DNA of 64,000 nucleotides, taken from positions 806,001-870,000 of the forward strand of contig BAAHQB010000036.1 in the NCBI GenBank assembly GCA_054601695.1, written 5' to 3'. Position 1 is the stretch's first letter, and every line of letters begins with the position of its first letter. The notes under the pieces are model-generated. The model had not been told where the DNA came from, did not search any database, and was given only the letters and a program-made list of their open reading frames with translations. Positions 1 to 64,000 of the stretch are shown here, one piece after another. Both the position numbers and the translations under genes were made by a program. This DNA is from Amorphochlora amoebiformis. Its lineage: Eukaryota > Cercozoa > Chlorarachniophyceae.

Positions 1-49
1 ATATTATATATATATATATATATTATATATATATATATATACATATCAG

Positions 50-16900
<16,851 letters not shown>

Positions 16901-18273
16901 CCTATGCACGTGCTGATTACAAAGTTACCAGCACGATCACAGCGATCTAGAAAGAATAATCAAATTATTGGTAGGAGCATCTAGAACTATGTCTTCCTTC
17001 TTTCTGGAGTATCACGATGCAAGCAAAGTTTACTGGTTCTGCCGCTAGGTCTAGTAATTTTTTAGTTTTCAGCGAATCATGAAGTAATCATCCATCGCCG
17101 ATCTAATATCTAGAATATAGATTGTTGGATGTACGTCTCTATGTCAGGCATGTACATATACCGTATATATCTATGTGCATGTATGATCTGAGTCTCTAGC
17201 TGTCTAGAGAAAACTATGCGTCTGGTATGTATAAAAAAATTAAAGATATACATCTAGTATTTGTATATGATCCATCACTAGACTAGTACTGGTGTTGTAG
17301 TATCTTATATCTAGATATATCTAGATATATCATAGTATACACATACTAGATGTACCCTAGTATACCTAGATATAGATATACAATATCTATCTAGATTATT
17401 CTAGATACTGGCTATTACCCTAGATTACTACCAGGGTGACTCTGATTGTTGAAATTAAATGGCACGAACGTTGATGAGCCGCAATTGATAATTCAAAGTC
17501 GGTGCCGCAATTGCATTAACTCTACAAGCTGTCATCGCAAGGTCAGCTTCGCAAACGCCAGGCACATTTTTTCGGAGGAAGGAAATCGAAAAACGTTCAC
17601 TCGGCATACACCGTATCATTGACGCTCGGACCGGAGGAGATTTCAAGACCCAACCAAAAAAAGAGAGAAAAAAATAATTTGCGCCCTTTTTGAAATTATT
17701 TTTTTTTTTCTTTTCTTTTTCCTTTCTTCTGTTTTTTATGTTTTGTTTCCATCCGTTTCAAAATCATCGTAATTTTCTTTTTTTTTTAAAAACATCCGTG
17801 GGGTTGTTTTAGTTAATATCGACACACCTTTCGGTTTGCGTTTCGTAAATGGGGAGGGGGTTGCTCGGCGTTATTTGTGTTTAGGATTTAGTTTAGTTGC
17901 CATTATCGAACCAGTGGCTGTAGAAGCCAGAGGGAAAGACAGAGAGAGAGAGAGGGAGAGAGCAGATAGCAACATTCAGATAGAAAAATACAGAGAAAAG
18001 AATAGAGAGAGAGAGAGAAGATAACGAGACATGTTAAGGTGTGTGTACAGAGTATTAGTGTCCGTTTTATCGGGATATATCAACGCAAAGGAGGAAACAA
18101 GAGGAGAGAAATGACGCCACACGTGCATCGTTTTGGGGGGGGGGGGGGAGGGGGAGGTGGGGGGGGGGGGGGGGGGGGGGGGAGGAGAGGAGGGGTGGGA
18201 AATATTAAAAACTGTTCCTCGCTCTTTTCTTTTTTTTCTTCCGAAAAAAATTCAAGAGAAAAAAAAGGTAGAA
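16901..18273. other. Convergent intergenic spacer, no gene recognised
   Basis: Lies between the stop codons of two converging genes. 17000-17450 is of mixed composition and rich in CTAG (TCTAGATATATCTAGATATA). 17455-17646 has a 63-codon open frame on the - strand with no recognisable motif and no splice context. 17690-17800 has T-rich runs, 17936-18020 is GAGA-rich. I see no RNA gene here. Confidence 0.6.
18135..18198. repeat. Poly-G run, likely G-quadruplex former
   Basis: Runs of 14, 5 and about 24 consecutive G, broken only by single A or T, followed by GGAGGAGAGGAGGGG. It lies about 75 nt beyond the stop codon of the - strand RRM gene, where its strand reads poly-C. Confidence 0.85.
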
Positions 18274-33176
<14,903 letters not shown>

Positions 33177-33543
33177 GCGGCAAGCAGCGACCCCTCGAGC
33201 GCGCGACGGATGAGCCACGCGACCGCCAAGCCGGATTTGTAGCAAGAGCAGAATCGAAATTATCCCGAAAAAAAGCCCCCCATACTACCCCTTTGCTATT
33301 TTCGGTGATTCCACCTATTATCTGCTCGGACCCTATATTCTCCTTGATGATTCAATAACATTAATAGACCTATAATAATAACGTGTAACCGTTAAGAATT
33401 GATTGATACAACCTTTAACCAAGTATTCAAACCTTTAAGAGCTCTTAAGTTTTAAACCCTTTCTAGATCCTTCCGACTTTTTAAAAACCGGTATCAAAAA
33501 AAGCGGTCTGCCTTTCGCCTATCCAACAAGAGAAGCCATTCAT
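33177..33543. promoter_or_regulatory. Divergent promoter region between RRM and AAA genes
   Basis: Only 367 nt separate the two proposed start codons, and the interval is unlike the introns: no (TA)n and mixed base composition. It must hold both core promoters and 5' leaders if the starts are right. I see no clear TATA box or other named element. Confidence 0.45.
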
Positions 33544-49320
<15,777 letters not shown>

Positions 49321-49885
49321 ACGACCTCTCTCCCCCTTTCTTCTGCATGGCCTCAATTCATTTCCAAAAGAAGGAAAATGATTCCAAAAGAGCAGAGGAT
49401 TTCAAAAGGACAGAAATGAGAGACAGTTCGAAATTCTCGAGATTTTCTGAGATCCTTCCAAATTCTCGAGATTTTCCGAGATTGTCGAACTGTCTCCTCC
49501 TCCCACTACCTTCAAGACAGCCCTGTCTGTAGCCATCTGGTACCATTTTGAAGACAAAGCTTATTCGGGTAAAATGGGTATTTTTTTTTTTCCTTTTTTA
49601 TTTTTTTCGGCTTGAGAAAAAAACTGTATTTTTGTCGGTTTTTTCCTCTCTCTCTCTTTCTCTCGATCTATTTCTTATTTTTTTCGCCAACTTTTTCTGG
49701 TTCTGTTTTTCTTTTTTTTCTCGCGCGTATGTGACTGTCCAGTGTGTCACAAGGGCTTTTGTTTTTGTTTACATAGATATCTATCCATATATATATATAT
49801 ATATATAACTATATATATATATTTATTTATATATATATATTCTTTCGGGAGATGTCTTCGTGGGTTTTTTCTTTCGACTATTCGG

Positions 49886-49927
<42 letters not shown>

Positions 49928-50197
49928 CATGCAAATAAATACATGTATTTTTATGCATGTATATATATATATATATGTATTCTTTTATACATAAATAGCC
50001 GGTAGTCATAATAGAAGGAAGAATACTGATAATAGTATCGACAATAAGCACTAAAACCTTAAAAAAGAAAGAAAAAAATGAATCAATAAAAAAAAAAAAA
50101 AAAAAAAGATTTTTTCTGTCGCTTCATTTTTTTTTTTTTCTATCTGTTTTTTTTCGCACTTATGCCTTGATACGTAGAACTTTGTACAGCCTTCAAC

Positions 50198-50242
<45 letters not shown>

Positions 50243-50702
50243 TCCCCAAGGGATATATAACTATACATCCATATGATGCCATCTATATCATACCCTATAC
50301 ATACACACACTCCGAAGGGAAAAAAAAAAAAAGAAAACGATAAAAATAAGTAGTGCTTCCCAGATACAAACATTATAAAAATAAATAAAAAACATTAATC
50401 TAACCCACAGTCCTATAGTAACCCCGTATATCCCACTAACCCAGACTAAGCAAATCAACACATATAATACAATCGCCACGTACTCCATGCATGCAATTTT
50501 TCGTTAGCCGTATTTTCGAGTCTAGGATACCTGGCCATTACGACTACATTACTATGATAAGCCCTGGCTCAGATTCGGTAATTTTGTCTTAAATAGTCTC
50601 GAATTGAATTCGTTTCGCTGCACAGTACGCTTTCGTAGTTTCGCGCGCTCCTTCCTGCATGTACCAGACTAGTATTCATCAGCTTATACGATCATAGTGA
50701 TG

Positions 50703-50734
<32 letters not shown>

Positions 50735-51354
50735 AATATATTTATATATATATTATATTAAAAATATATATATATTTATATATTTATATATATATATAAT
50801 CTAGATAATATATATGTATATATATATAATATATCTAGACTTTACTACGATATTGCTTACCTGAAGCTTAGATATAGTTTATATATGTGTATAACACTAG
50901 CATAGTAACATATACACATATATATATTATATGGTACTACATGTTAATTGCTAGGTGCAAGAGATAGATACCAGATCTACATATTTAATTTAATAGACTA
51001 GATATGTCTAGATAACCATGCCTGCACTGTACATCTAGTAACCAATGTTGTCGTTGAGCTATCTAGCCAGTATCTTCCAGATCTTATGAGTGTATCGACT
51101 GCTGAGATAGATGCATGGACCATAGCTAGTATATATGCTAGATATGCCTACTATTAGCAAATACAATTCACTGGATCTAGTAGATACACACTTTATCTAG
51201 TATATTCTAGGTACGAAATAATAATATACCAGTAGAATAAACATCTGGAATCGTTAACTGGGTCGGTTACAGAATCCCAAATTGCGTGTGCAGTATGTGC
51301 ATATAAAACAATAGACGCTTTCGCAGAATCACATAGGTACTCTCACTACTAGTA
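49321..51354. other. Convergent spacer, no gene recognised
   Basis: 49340-49545 is of mixed composition, with the 22-nt AATTCTCGAGATTTTCTGAG element doubled at 49431 and 49461. 49570-49720 and 50050-50160 have long T or A runs suggestive of 3' ends of converging transcripts. 50500-51350 is unique, CTAG-rich sequence resembling the other convergent spacer at 17000-17450. No exon or RNA gene is seen. Confidence 0.55.
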
Positions 51355-51446
51355 CTATTTATAGATACTAAACTTTGACGTATCCGCTCTTCTATGCACA
51401 TATACTGCTACAAATCTGGGGACCTCACCTATATATGTATATGTAT

Positions 51447-51495
<49 letters not shown>

Positions 51496-51606
51496 TCTAT
51501 TTACATATGTTATGGAGATATGTGGCATAGAAACAAATTCATGTGATCATGTAAATAAATTATATTATAAGTATATAAGAATATATACATCTAAAAGTGT
51601 ATATAC

Positions 51607-51663
<57 letters not shown>

Positions 51664-52058
51664 ATATAGTAAGATTTTAGTTAAGATATGTATTTATTCA
51701 CATCTGTATAAATGTATACATATATGTATATATATATACATATGCATTATATATATATATATTATATATAATATACATATGTATTTTATACACACACAAA
51801 CACACACATATATACACATATATACAAATACATGAGCTCATATATATATATATTGTATTTATACATATCTACATATATACACATATATACAAATATACAC
51901 ATACATATAATATATGCATATATGAATTTTTATTCATACAAATTCACACGCGTAATGTATATGAATACTCATGCGAATAGTATATATAGTATAGAATAGT
52001 ATACGTAGTATAGAACATACATATATATATATATATATATATTATATATGTACATATA

Positions 52059-52101
<43 letters not shown>

Positions 52102-52143
52102 TTGTAGGTCTCACCAAGAATCGGATACTATATATGTCTATAC

Positions 52144-52197
<54 letters not shown>

Positions 52198-52882
52198 AAA
52201 ACACCGTTGACGATTTTGATCTCACCGGGACGTGTTTCCTGGTTTTATACATACACACTTGTTAGGCACACATTTACATATACACACTTGTTAGGCACAC
52301 ATTTACATATACACACTTGTTAGGCACACATTTACATATACACACTTGTTAGGCACACATTTACATACACACACTTAGGCACACATTTATATATACACAC
52401 TTGTTAAGGCACACATTCATATATACACACTTGTTAGGCGAACATTTAAACATACACGCTTGTTAGACACACATCCATATATACACACTTGTTAGGCACA
52501 CATTCACACATACACACTTTTTAGGCAAACATCCATACATACACACTTGTTAGACACACATTCATACATACACACTTGTTAGGCACACATTTATACATAC
52601 ACACTTGTTAGACACACATTCATATATACACACTTGTTAGGCAAACATTTATACATACACACTTCTTAGACATACATTCATACATATACATGTGTTAGAC
52701 ACAGACTTACATGTATATGTATGTATGATGTATATATTTATATATGAATATTATATATATTCATATACATATATGTATATATAAATATACATATACACAT
52801 ATATAGAGATATCTTTGTATATAATATGTATATATATATATATATATATATCTATATATATGTGTATATATATTATATACAT

Positions 52883-52956
<74 letters not shown>

Positions 52957-53051
52957 GATAATTTAGATAATTTAGTTAATTTAGTATATGTAAATCATAA
53001 AACATTTACATACAAGATGTATATATATATATACGTATATAATATTATGCA

Positions 53052-53097
<46 letters not shown>

Positions 53098-53148
53098 AAT
53101 ACAATAAAAAACACATATATTTTCTACATATGTGAAGAAATAGTCGCA

Positions 53149-53193
<45 letters not shown>

Positions 53194-53357
53194 CATATAT
53201 TTTGCGTGTCTGTCTCTAGCAGTCTCAGAGTTTCTTCAAATTTATATATACATAAATAGTACTTATATTATATCTCATATATATTTAAGTACATATTTAC
53301 ATGTTACATACACATATATTTACATATATATATATATATATAATTATATATATACAT

Positions 53358-53435
<78 letters not shown>

Positions 53436-53483
53436 AGAAGTCTGACTATATCTCCGCTTGAATCCCTCGAAACACCTGAATAC

Positions 53484-53516
<33 letters not shown>

Positions 53517-53699
53517 CATATATATATATATATTATATATATATATATATATATAATGTCCATGATATTAAAAAAAAAATCAAAATTTTTTTTTTAACTA
53601 AACCTAAAAACACATAGATCTATAACATATATCATGTATATAAATATACGTATATATGTATTATACTACATTATGTTTACAACATGTGTTTACAATATA

Positions 53700-53766
<67 letters not shown>

Positions 53767-54194
53767 GGTGCGAGAGGAAAGAGAGACGAAACAGAGATAA
53801 GAAGGTCTCCAGCGAAAAAAAAAAAAAAACAATTTTTTCGGCCAGTCACGCGACAAGTCACGCTCTTGAAACCGTCGTTCGGCGCATTGATAGTATTAGA
53901 GGGTAAAGTTGAGAATAATGTTTTGGTAACTGTCTTAATAATTATCCAAAAGCGTTCTAGGAAAGAAAAAAAAAAAAAACAGCGGGGAGAGAAAGGAAGA
54001 GAGAAGAGTTAAGTCTAGAAGTTTGAAATGTTTGAGATTATTTGAGAGAATGACCAGAATAGAAGTAACTGCCCCCCCTTCGCGTGTCTCTTGTGTACGA
54101 AATTGGCCTATGTATGTATGTATGAATATGTATGTAAGTATAAAATATATACATATTATATCTATCTATTTATCTATATATATATATAATATAT

Positions 54195-54229
<35 letters not shown>

Positions 54230-54393
54230 ATATATAATGTATGTATGTAAAAATAAATGGAGCATATCTGTATATGCATTATGAATGTATTTGTATATAT
54301 GCATTATGAATGTATTTGTATATATGTATGTATATGCTGGGAACGTATGTGCATGAAATTGTGTTCATATGTGCCGTGGATATACATATGATA

Positions 54394-54425
<32 letters not shown>

Positions 54426-54487
54426 TATATACATATATACATATATACACATATATATATTACACATATATATACACACACATATAT

Positions 54488-54547
<60 letters not shown>

Positions 54548-54580
54548 CTGAGCAGAAACCGCGCTTGGGCTTCCAATCCC
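51355..54580 (-). CDS. Candidate 3' exons of a - strand gene, possibly the rhomboid gene
   Basis: Exons 52238-52197 ([14 protein letters not shown]), 52127-52115 (YPIL, 13 nt) and 51428-51355 ([20 protein letters not shown], stop TAG at 51355-51357) are in consistent phase with AG and GT borders. Farther upstream 54580-54549 ([10 protein letters not shown]) and about 53475-53434 ([14 protein letters not shown]) also join in phase, but the latter has no GT donor. No family is recognised. They may be the cytosolic tail of the rhomboid protein or a separate gene. Confidence 0.35.
52239..52700 (+). repeat. About 31-nt minisatellite (ACACTTGTTAGGCACACATT)
   Basis: About fifteen copies of ACACACTTGTTAGGCACACA followed by TTTACATAT or variants; the first five are nearly identical, later ones diverge (TTAGACACACATTC). 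Intronic if the - strand exon at 52197-52238 is real; it begins at that exon's acceptor. Confidence 0.95.
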
Positions 54581-54585
54581 CTGTT

Positions 54586-54818
<233 letters not shown>

Positions 54819-54869
54819 ATACATATATATATATATGTATGCACACAGAAATATTTATTTATAGATAAT

Positions 54870-54917
<48 letters not shown>

Positions 54918-54927
54918 TATATATATA

Positions 54928-54989
<62 letters not shown>

Positions 54990-55009
54990 CATATGTATAT
55001 ATTATATAT

Positions 55010-55045
<36 letters not shown>

Positions 55046-55126
55046 GATATATATGCATATTGTAATGTGTCTATACTCATCATATTTACCCTTCTACAGT
55101 ATGTCCATATACATATATATATGTAT

Positions 55127-55166
<40 letters not shown>

Positions 55167-55306
55167 TATTTACATGCATATTGTAATATGTTTATATTCA
55201 TCATATTTACCCTTCTACAAAATGTCCATATATATATATATATATATATATAATATGTATATAATATATATATATATATATAAATATAATATATTTATAT
55301 ATATTA

Positions 55307-55338
<32 letters not shown>

Positions 55339-55385
55339 TGTATATATGCATATTGTAATCATGTGTTTACATTCATCATATTTTC

Positions 55386-55428
<43 letters not shown>

Positions 55429-55512
55429 TGCGTTTACATTCATCATATTTGCCCTCCTAAAAAATGTCCATATATTTATATATATATATATATATGTGTA
55501 TATATATATATG

Positions 55513-55578
<66 letters not shown>

Positions 55579-55592
55579 AAACATGAGTTTAC

Positions 55593-60497
<4,905 letters not shown>

Positions 60498-60535
60498 CTG
60501 GAAGTTGAAATTCGGCATTTTTGGCCGGGGGTCAA

Positions 60536-60880
60536 GTTAGGGTTAGGGTTAGGGTTAGGGTTAGGGTAAGGTTAAGTTAAGGTTTGCAGATTTTGAGGTT
60601 TGTGCTAGTATTACGGTTAGGGTTAGAGTTAGGATTGGGGTTAGCGTTGGGGTAGGGTTAGTGTACGATAACGTTACGGGGTTATGGTTGTCATGTTAGG
60701 CTAGGGTTAGGGTTGAGGCTAGGGTTAGGGTTAGGGTTAGGGTTAGCGTTAGGGTTAGGGTTAGGGTTATGGTAAGAGTTACCCTGGACGACTTTTTCAT
60801 ACTGATACCTTGGATTAGGGTTAGGGTTAGGGTTTAGGTTCAGGGTTAGGGTTTAGGTTCAGGGTTGGATTAGGTAAAAT
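60536..60880 (+). repeat. Degenerate TTAGGG tract between two rhomboid 5' exons
   Basis: TTAGGG units with insertions. Ends about 15 nt from the 60895 exon. Coding strand CCCTAA. Confidence 0.9.
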
Positions 60881-60894
60881 TCGGGTGAGCGTAC

Positions 60895-61176
60895 CCGAAT
60901 TTCTCGATATTAACGTTGAAGTTCCACAAGTAGAACCATATCTGAGGAAAAAAAAAAAAAAGCGGCGGGTTACGCTTCACGGTCTCGTCTTTCGTCTCAC
61001 CATCACTCTCTCCTTCCCCCGTGACAACCTTCATCACCTCCTCGTATCTTTCATCAAATTCACGCTTCTTCTCTTCCTCTCACCCCTCCTATCCCTCGTC
61101 TCCGTTCTCTCACCCCGTATCTATCTCCTCGCATTCCAAAACTCCCCCCCTCCCTCGGACCAGCCTTCTGGGCCAT
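60895..61176 (-). CDS. Candidate N-terminal exons of the rhomboid gene
   Basis: Segment 60941-60895 has a strong polypyrimidine tract and AG upstream (on -) and a GTACGC donor. Read from phase 2 it fits exon 60497 (ending RNS); read from phase 0 it gives an aromatic IWFYLWNFNVNI helix but breaks the next phase. An ATG at 61176 opens MAQKAGPREGGSFGMRGDRY to a GTGAGA donor at phase 0. The two cannot both be right without another exon, so the 5' end is unresolved. Confidence 0.3.
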
Positions 61177-61346
61177 GGTGGGGCGTGGTGAACATCTTAG
61201 AGGGAGATGAGAGGTCACATTTTGTGAGTTGGGTTGGAGAGAGTGCATTGGTTCGATGTGAGAGGGGAAGTTACCGCGGTGTTGACGACTATGGTGGTTG
61301 ACGTTAAAGCTGTATTTTTCAGATTTTCGAAGGTTAACTGGGTAGA

Positions 61347-61377
<31 letters not shown>

Positions 61378-61504
61378 GTATATATACATATATATTTATA
61401 TATATATTATATATATATATATATATATATTCATACGCATACTATGCTTACATACTATTTACTCGAATGCACACACACACACACACACAAATATATATAT
61501 ACAG

Positions 61505-61675
61505 ACCGGAGGGCCTCCTGACAACGACATCTTCGAACCTGTCTCCATCCCAACCCCCGACCGCAGCAAAAAAAAATCAAAAAAAGAGTTGAATCTGAAA
61601 CCAGAGAATCTTCGCTCGAAAAGAAATAGAAGAGAAGAAACTCTCACCAGTAGGAATTCAACCCCCTATCCATAG
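61505..61675 (+). CDS. Terminal exon of an unrecognised + strand gene
   Basis: After ATATACAG the frame reads TGGPPDNDIFEPVSIPTPDR, then a Lys-rich KKKSKKELNLKPENLRSKRN and stops at TAG (61673-61675). Composition is unlike the repeats, and there is no donor. Upstream coding is unclear; 61234-61330 has an open frame ending at GTTAAC and GTAGAT donors that could precede it. The tail looks like a nuclear localisation-type basic C-terminus. It could also be non-coding sequence that is open by chance. Confidence 0.35.
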   Translation, partial: TGGPPDNDIFEPVSIPTPDRSKKKSKKELNLKPENLRSKRNRREETLTSRNSTPYP

Positions 61676-61953
61676 TTTCATACCAAGCCCACCAACCCCA
61701 CCAGCAGCCCCGTGCCCTACCCTCCGGAAGAACTTTGCCAGTTACGTGGTCAGTATAATCAACCGGTCGGTTCCCATCAAACCCCTATCTTTAGAATTCC
61801 CCTCTCTTTCTCCTTCTCCTATTTTATATCGCCCTCGTCCAACCCTTACTTCTTTTCCTTGAGAACCCACGATTGAACGCCTTAAACTCTGAATCGTGCA
61901 CGAAGTGTGAGTTTATACATTAATTTCACATTTTGCAGATCTACAAAATGTAT

Positions 61954-62026
61954 GTCGACTTAGCTCAGTTGGGAGAGCGTTAGACTGAAGATCTAAAGGT
62001 CCCGCGTTCGATCCGCGGAGTTGACA
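61954..62026 (+). tRNA. tRNA-Phe(GAA)
   Basis: A full cloverleaf can be drawn. Acceptor stem GTCGACT pairs with AGTTGAC (one G-T). The D arm has GCTC/GAGC around AGTTGGGA. The anticodon stem TTAGA/TCTAA encloses CTGAAGA, so the anticodon is GAA. The variable loop is AGGTC. The T arm CCGCG/CGCGG encloses TTCGATC. Discriminator A at 62026; no CCA is encoded and no intron is present. Box A (TAGCTCAGTTGG) and box B (GTTCGATCC) internal promoters are present. Confidence 0.97.
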
Positions 62027-62036
62027 TCATATTTTA

Positions 62037-62043
62037 TTTTTTT
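62037..62043 (+). terminator. Pol III T-run terminator of the tRNA gene
   Basis: Seven T on the sense strand about 11 nt after the tRNA 3' end, preceded by ATTTTA; a second run of eight T follows at 62051. Confidence 0.75.
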
Positions 62044-63235
62044 CACTCACTTTTTTTTCGGTTTCCAGTAGTTGTCCTACTAGTTGAGTGCACAGACATG
62101 AACCCAAATGTGCATTGTTTACACGACATAAATGAAACTCTCTCGGATCGTAATCCTTAAATCATTGAATGTGAACATTATGTTAAGTCGACAAATGGAT
62201 GCGATGTAGCACTGAAACACAGCATGTTGGACGACATGCATTACATCGCGTCTGGAGAGAACTGTACAATGAGTGCACTTCCGAGTCGGCGTGCTGCCCG
62301 CGTAAATATAGAATATTGTACATGGGTGTTGACGACCCTTGAGGAGCTATACTCGTAGTGTAAATCTGTGCATACTTATTTGCTCTTGGGAGCATTTGCT
62401 TCCAATACTACAGTCAACGAATTTCAATAGAAATTTGTGCTTTTACTACTAAGTATTAGATTCAAATCAAAATATGGATATTACAAGACTGTTGCATCGC
62501 GCCCACACCATTAGTCTCCGAAGGATGCTTAGGGGTTGCTGCGTTCGAAGACCACTTTCCCCATCGAAAATACCTCGACTGATGTTAGAATTTGAATGCT
62601 ACAATGCCAATGCTTGTACATGTCTGGACCGTTAGCCTCCGCAAAGTGTTTAGGGAATGTGGCGTTCGAAAACCACTTTTTCCTGGCGAAATGCCTCGAA
62701 CCAATACAACGATGGCGTATGTGCGGTTTCAGATGTTCCAAAAATTGGAGTTGAAATATATTATTACAAATTTGAAGTCAACTTTTGAAGGAAATACCGT
62801 ATCATTGTAAGAGACATCTAATAGAGGTGTGTATGTTTTACCTAAGCAAAGACATATTTCCTGGGAGAGAGTCTGCTGTCTTTTTCCAGTGAGATCACTG
62901 TACCTGAGTAACCTGACGGCTGACGCAGGCTGTCAGGATTTAAGATTGATCACGGGCCACACAGGCTGTGATCTAGGGTCGGAAACGCGTCGGTACACAC
63001 CAGTCTTGGCTCTACATCCAGGTTGGTTTTTCACAATATGGGGACTTCTGCTACGGGTGGATGCTGCACGGTCAGGCGAAGAAATGACGATGACGATGAG
63101 GCATATCCATACGTAAGCATGTCTGGAATGGGTTAAAAAATTGTGAATATATAGTTATGTGTTTGAATAGCAATTAAATCCCAATCTCCGAAGAAGAAAG
63201 GAGACAGATACGGCAAAAGAACTCATTCTGGAAAA
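62044..63235. other. Unique-sequence region, no gene recognised
   Basis: About 1.2 kb without (TA)n. It contains two diverged 70-nt direct repeats (about 62508-62578 and 62630-62699). Open frames of 60-95 codons exist on both strands but show no motif and no splice-bounded island that I can place in a family. Confidence 0.5.
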
Positions 63236-63247
63236 GGTGATGTAGGT

Positions 63248-63290
<43 letters not shown>

Positions 63291-63840
63291 GAGAGAAAGG
63301 AAGATATAGAGAGGAGAGAAAAAGAGAGGGGGTGAAGGAAAGAGACACAGGAGAGCAAGAGAAGAAGAAAGAGAGGGATAGAAGACAAAGGATTGGGAGG
63401 AGACCGAGAGGGTGGAGAGAATGGAGAGATACAAGGGAGAGAGAGAACAGAGAGAGAGAAGAGAGAGACACAAGAAGGAGAAAGAGAGAGAGAAAGAAGA
63501 TAAGGAGAGAGAGAGAGAGAGAACAAAGAGAGAGAGTATGGGAAGAAAGAGAGAGAGAGTGGGAAGAAAGAGAGAGAGAGTGGGAAGAAAGAGAGAGAGA
63601 GCGCGAAAAAGAAGAGAGAGAGAAGACAGAGAGAGAGAGAAGAGAGAGAGAGAGAAGAGAGAGAGAGAGAAGAGGATTGGGGTTAAGGGCTAGGGTTAGG
63701 GTTAGAGTCAGGATGAGGATGGTTAGGGTTAGGTTAGGGTTAGGGTTAGGGTTAAGGTTAGGATCAGATAAGATTATTTAGGTTGAGGTTAAGGTTAGGG
63801 TTAGGTTTAGGGTTAGAGAGAGAGAGAGAACCAGAATATG
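63236..63840 (+). repeat. GA-rich microsatellite followed by degenerate TTAGGG
   Basis: (GA)n with GAGAGA/AAGAAA variants from 63249 to 63675, including a 24-nt unit AGTGGGAAGAAAGAGAGAGA three times near 63535-63600, then decayed TTAGGG to 63815 and (GA)n again. 63841-64000 is (TA)n. Confidence 0.93.
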
Positions 63841-63884
<44 letters not shown>

Positions 63885-63907
63885 CATACATATAAAATCT
63901 ATTTATG

Positions 63908-63949
<42 letters not shown>

Positions 63950-64000
63950 ACGTATATATTTCATATATTTAAAATATATTTCTATACATGTACATATGTA

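Noticed and set aside
17455-17646. A 63-codon - strand open frame in ordinary-composition DNA
   Set aside because: No motif, no splice or start context that I can support; left as spacer.
53762-54090. Possible exon of Lys/Arg-rich protein on +
   Set aside because: Open only because of A-rich runs; no recognisable motif or consistent splice borders on either strand.

Overview
The window is eukaryotic nuclear DNA from a microbial eukaryote (protist or alga) that I cannot name. The evidence is spliceosomal introns with GT-AG borders in almost every case, very short exons (13 to about 380 nt, mostly 40-80 nt), (TA)n microsatellite filling most introns, interstitial CCCTAA/TTAGGG telomere-like arrays, and a Pol III type tRNA-Phe without encoded CCA. 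Almost all long open frames are artefacts of (TA)n, (CCCTAA)n or (CT)n repeats. The real coding sequence sits in small islands of ordinary base composition. I assembled the genes by reading these islands, checking splice borders, and requiring codon phase to match from exon to exon.

Layout. (1) Positions 50-16900, + strand: 3' part of a RecQ-family DNA helicase gene, 31 exons visible, with helicase lobe 2, a RecQ-Ct/winged-helix region and a long charged C-terminal tail; the 5' end lies left of the window. (2) 16901-18273: convergent intergenic spacer with a long poly-G run. (3) 18274-33176, - strand: a complete 24-exon gene, all phases consistent, 507 residues, encoding an RNA-binding protein with an N-terminal MLLE (PABC-like) domain and two RRMs, an unusual order. 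(4) 33177-33543: short divergent promoter region. (5) 33544-49320, + strand: a 24-exon gene for an FtsH-like AAA+ membrane ATPase with an N-terminal targeting sequence; it appears to stop before any M41 protease domain. (6) 49321-51354: convergent spacer. (7) 51355 to about 61200, - strand: a rhomboid-family intramembrane protease gene; the core is well supported and both ends are provisional. (8) 61505-61675: last exon of an unrecognised + strand gene. (9) 61954-62026: tRNA-Phe(GAA). (10) 62044-64000: unrecognised unique sequence, then GA-rich and TTAGGG-like repeats.

The genes do not form a pathway. They look like ordinary housekeeping genes in alternating orientation (convergent, divergent, convergent).

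The striking feature is the introns. At least 15 exons have one or more extra, truncated copies of one exon end with the adjacent splice site, each copy cut off where it runs into (TA)n. Two exons have truncated 5'-end copies upstream and truncated 3'-end copies downstream of the intact exon. Telomere-like arrays sit inside introns, mostly with CCCTAA on the sense strand whichever strand the gene is on, and they often abut the splice sites. Exon boundaries were deduced by eye; a transcript assembly would be decisive.
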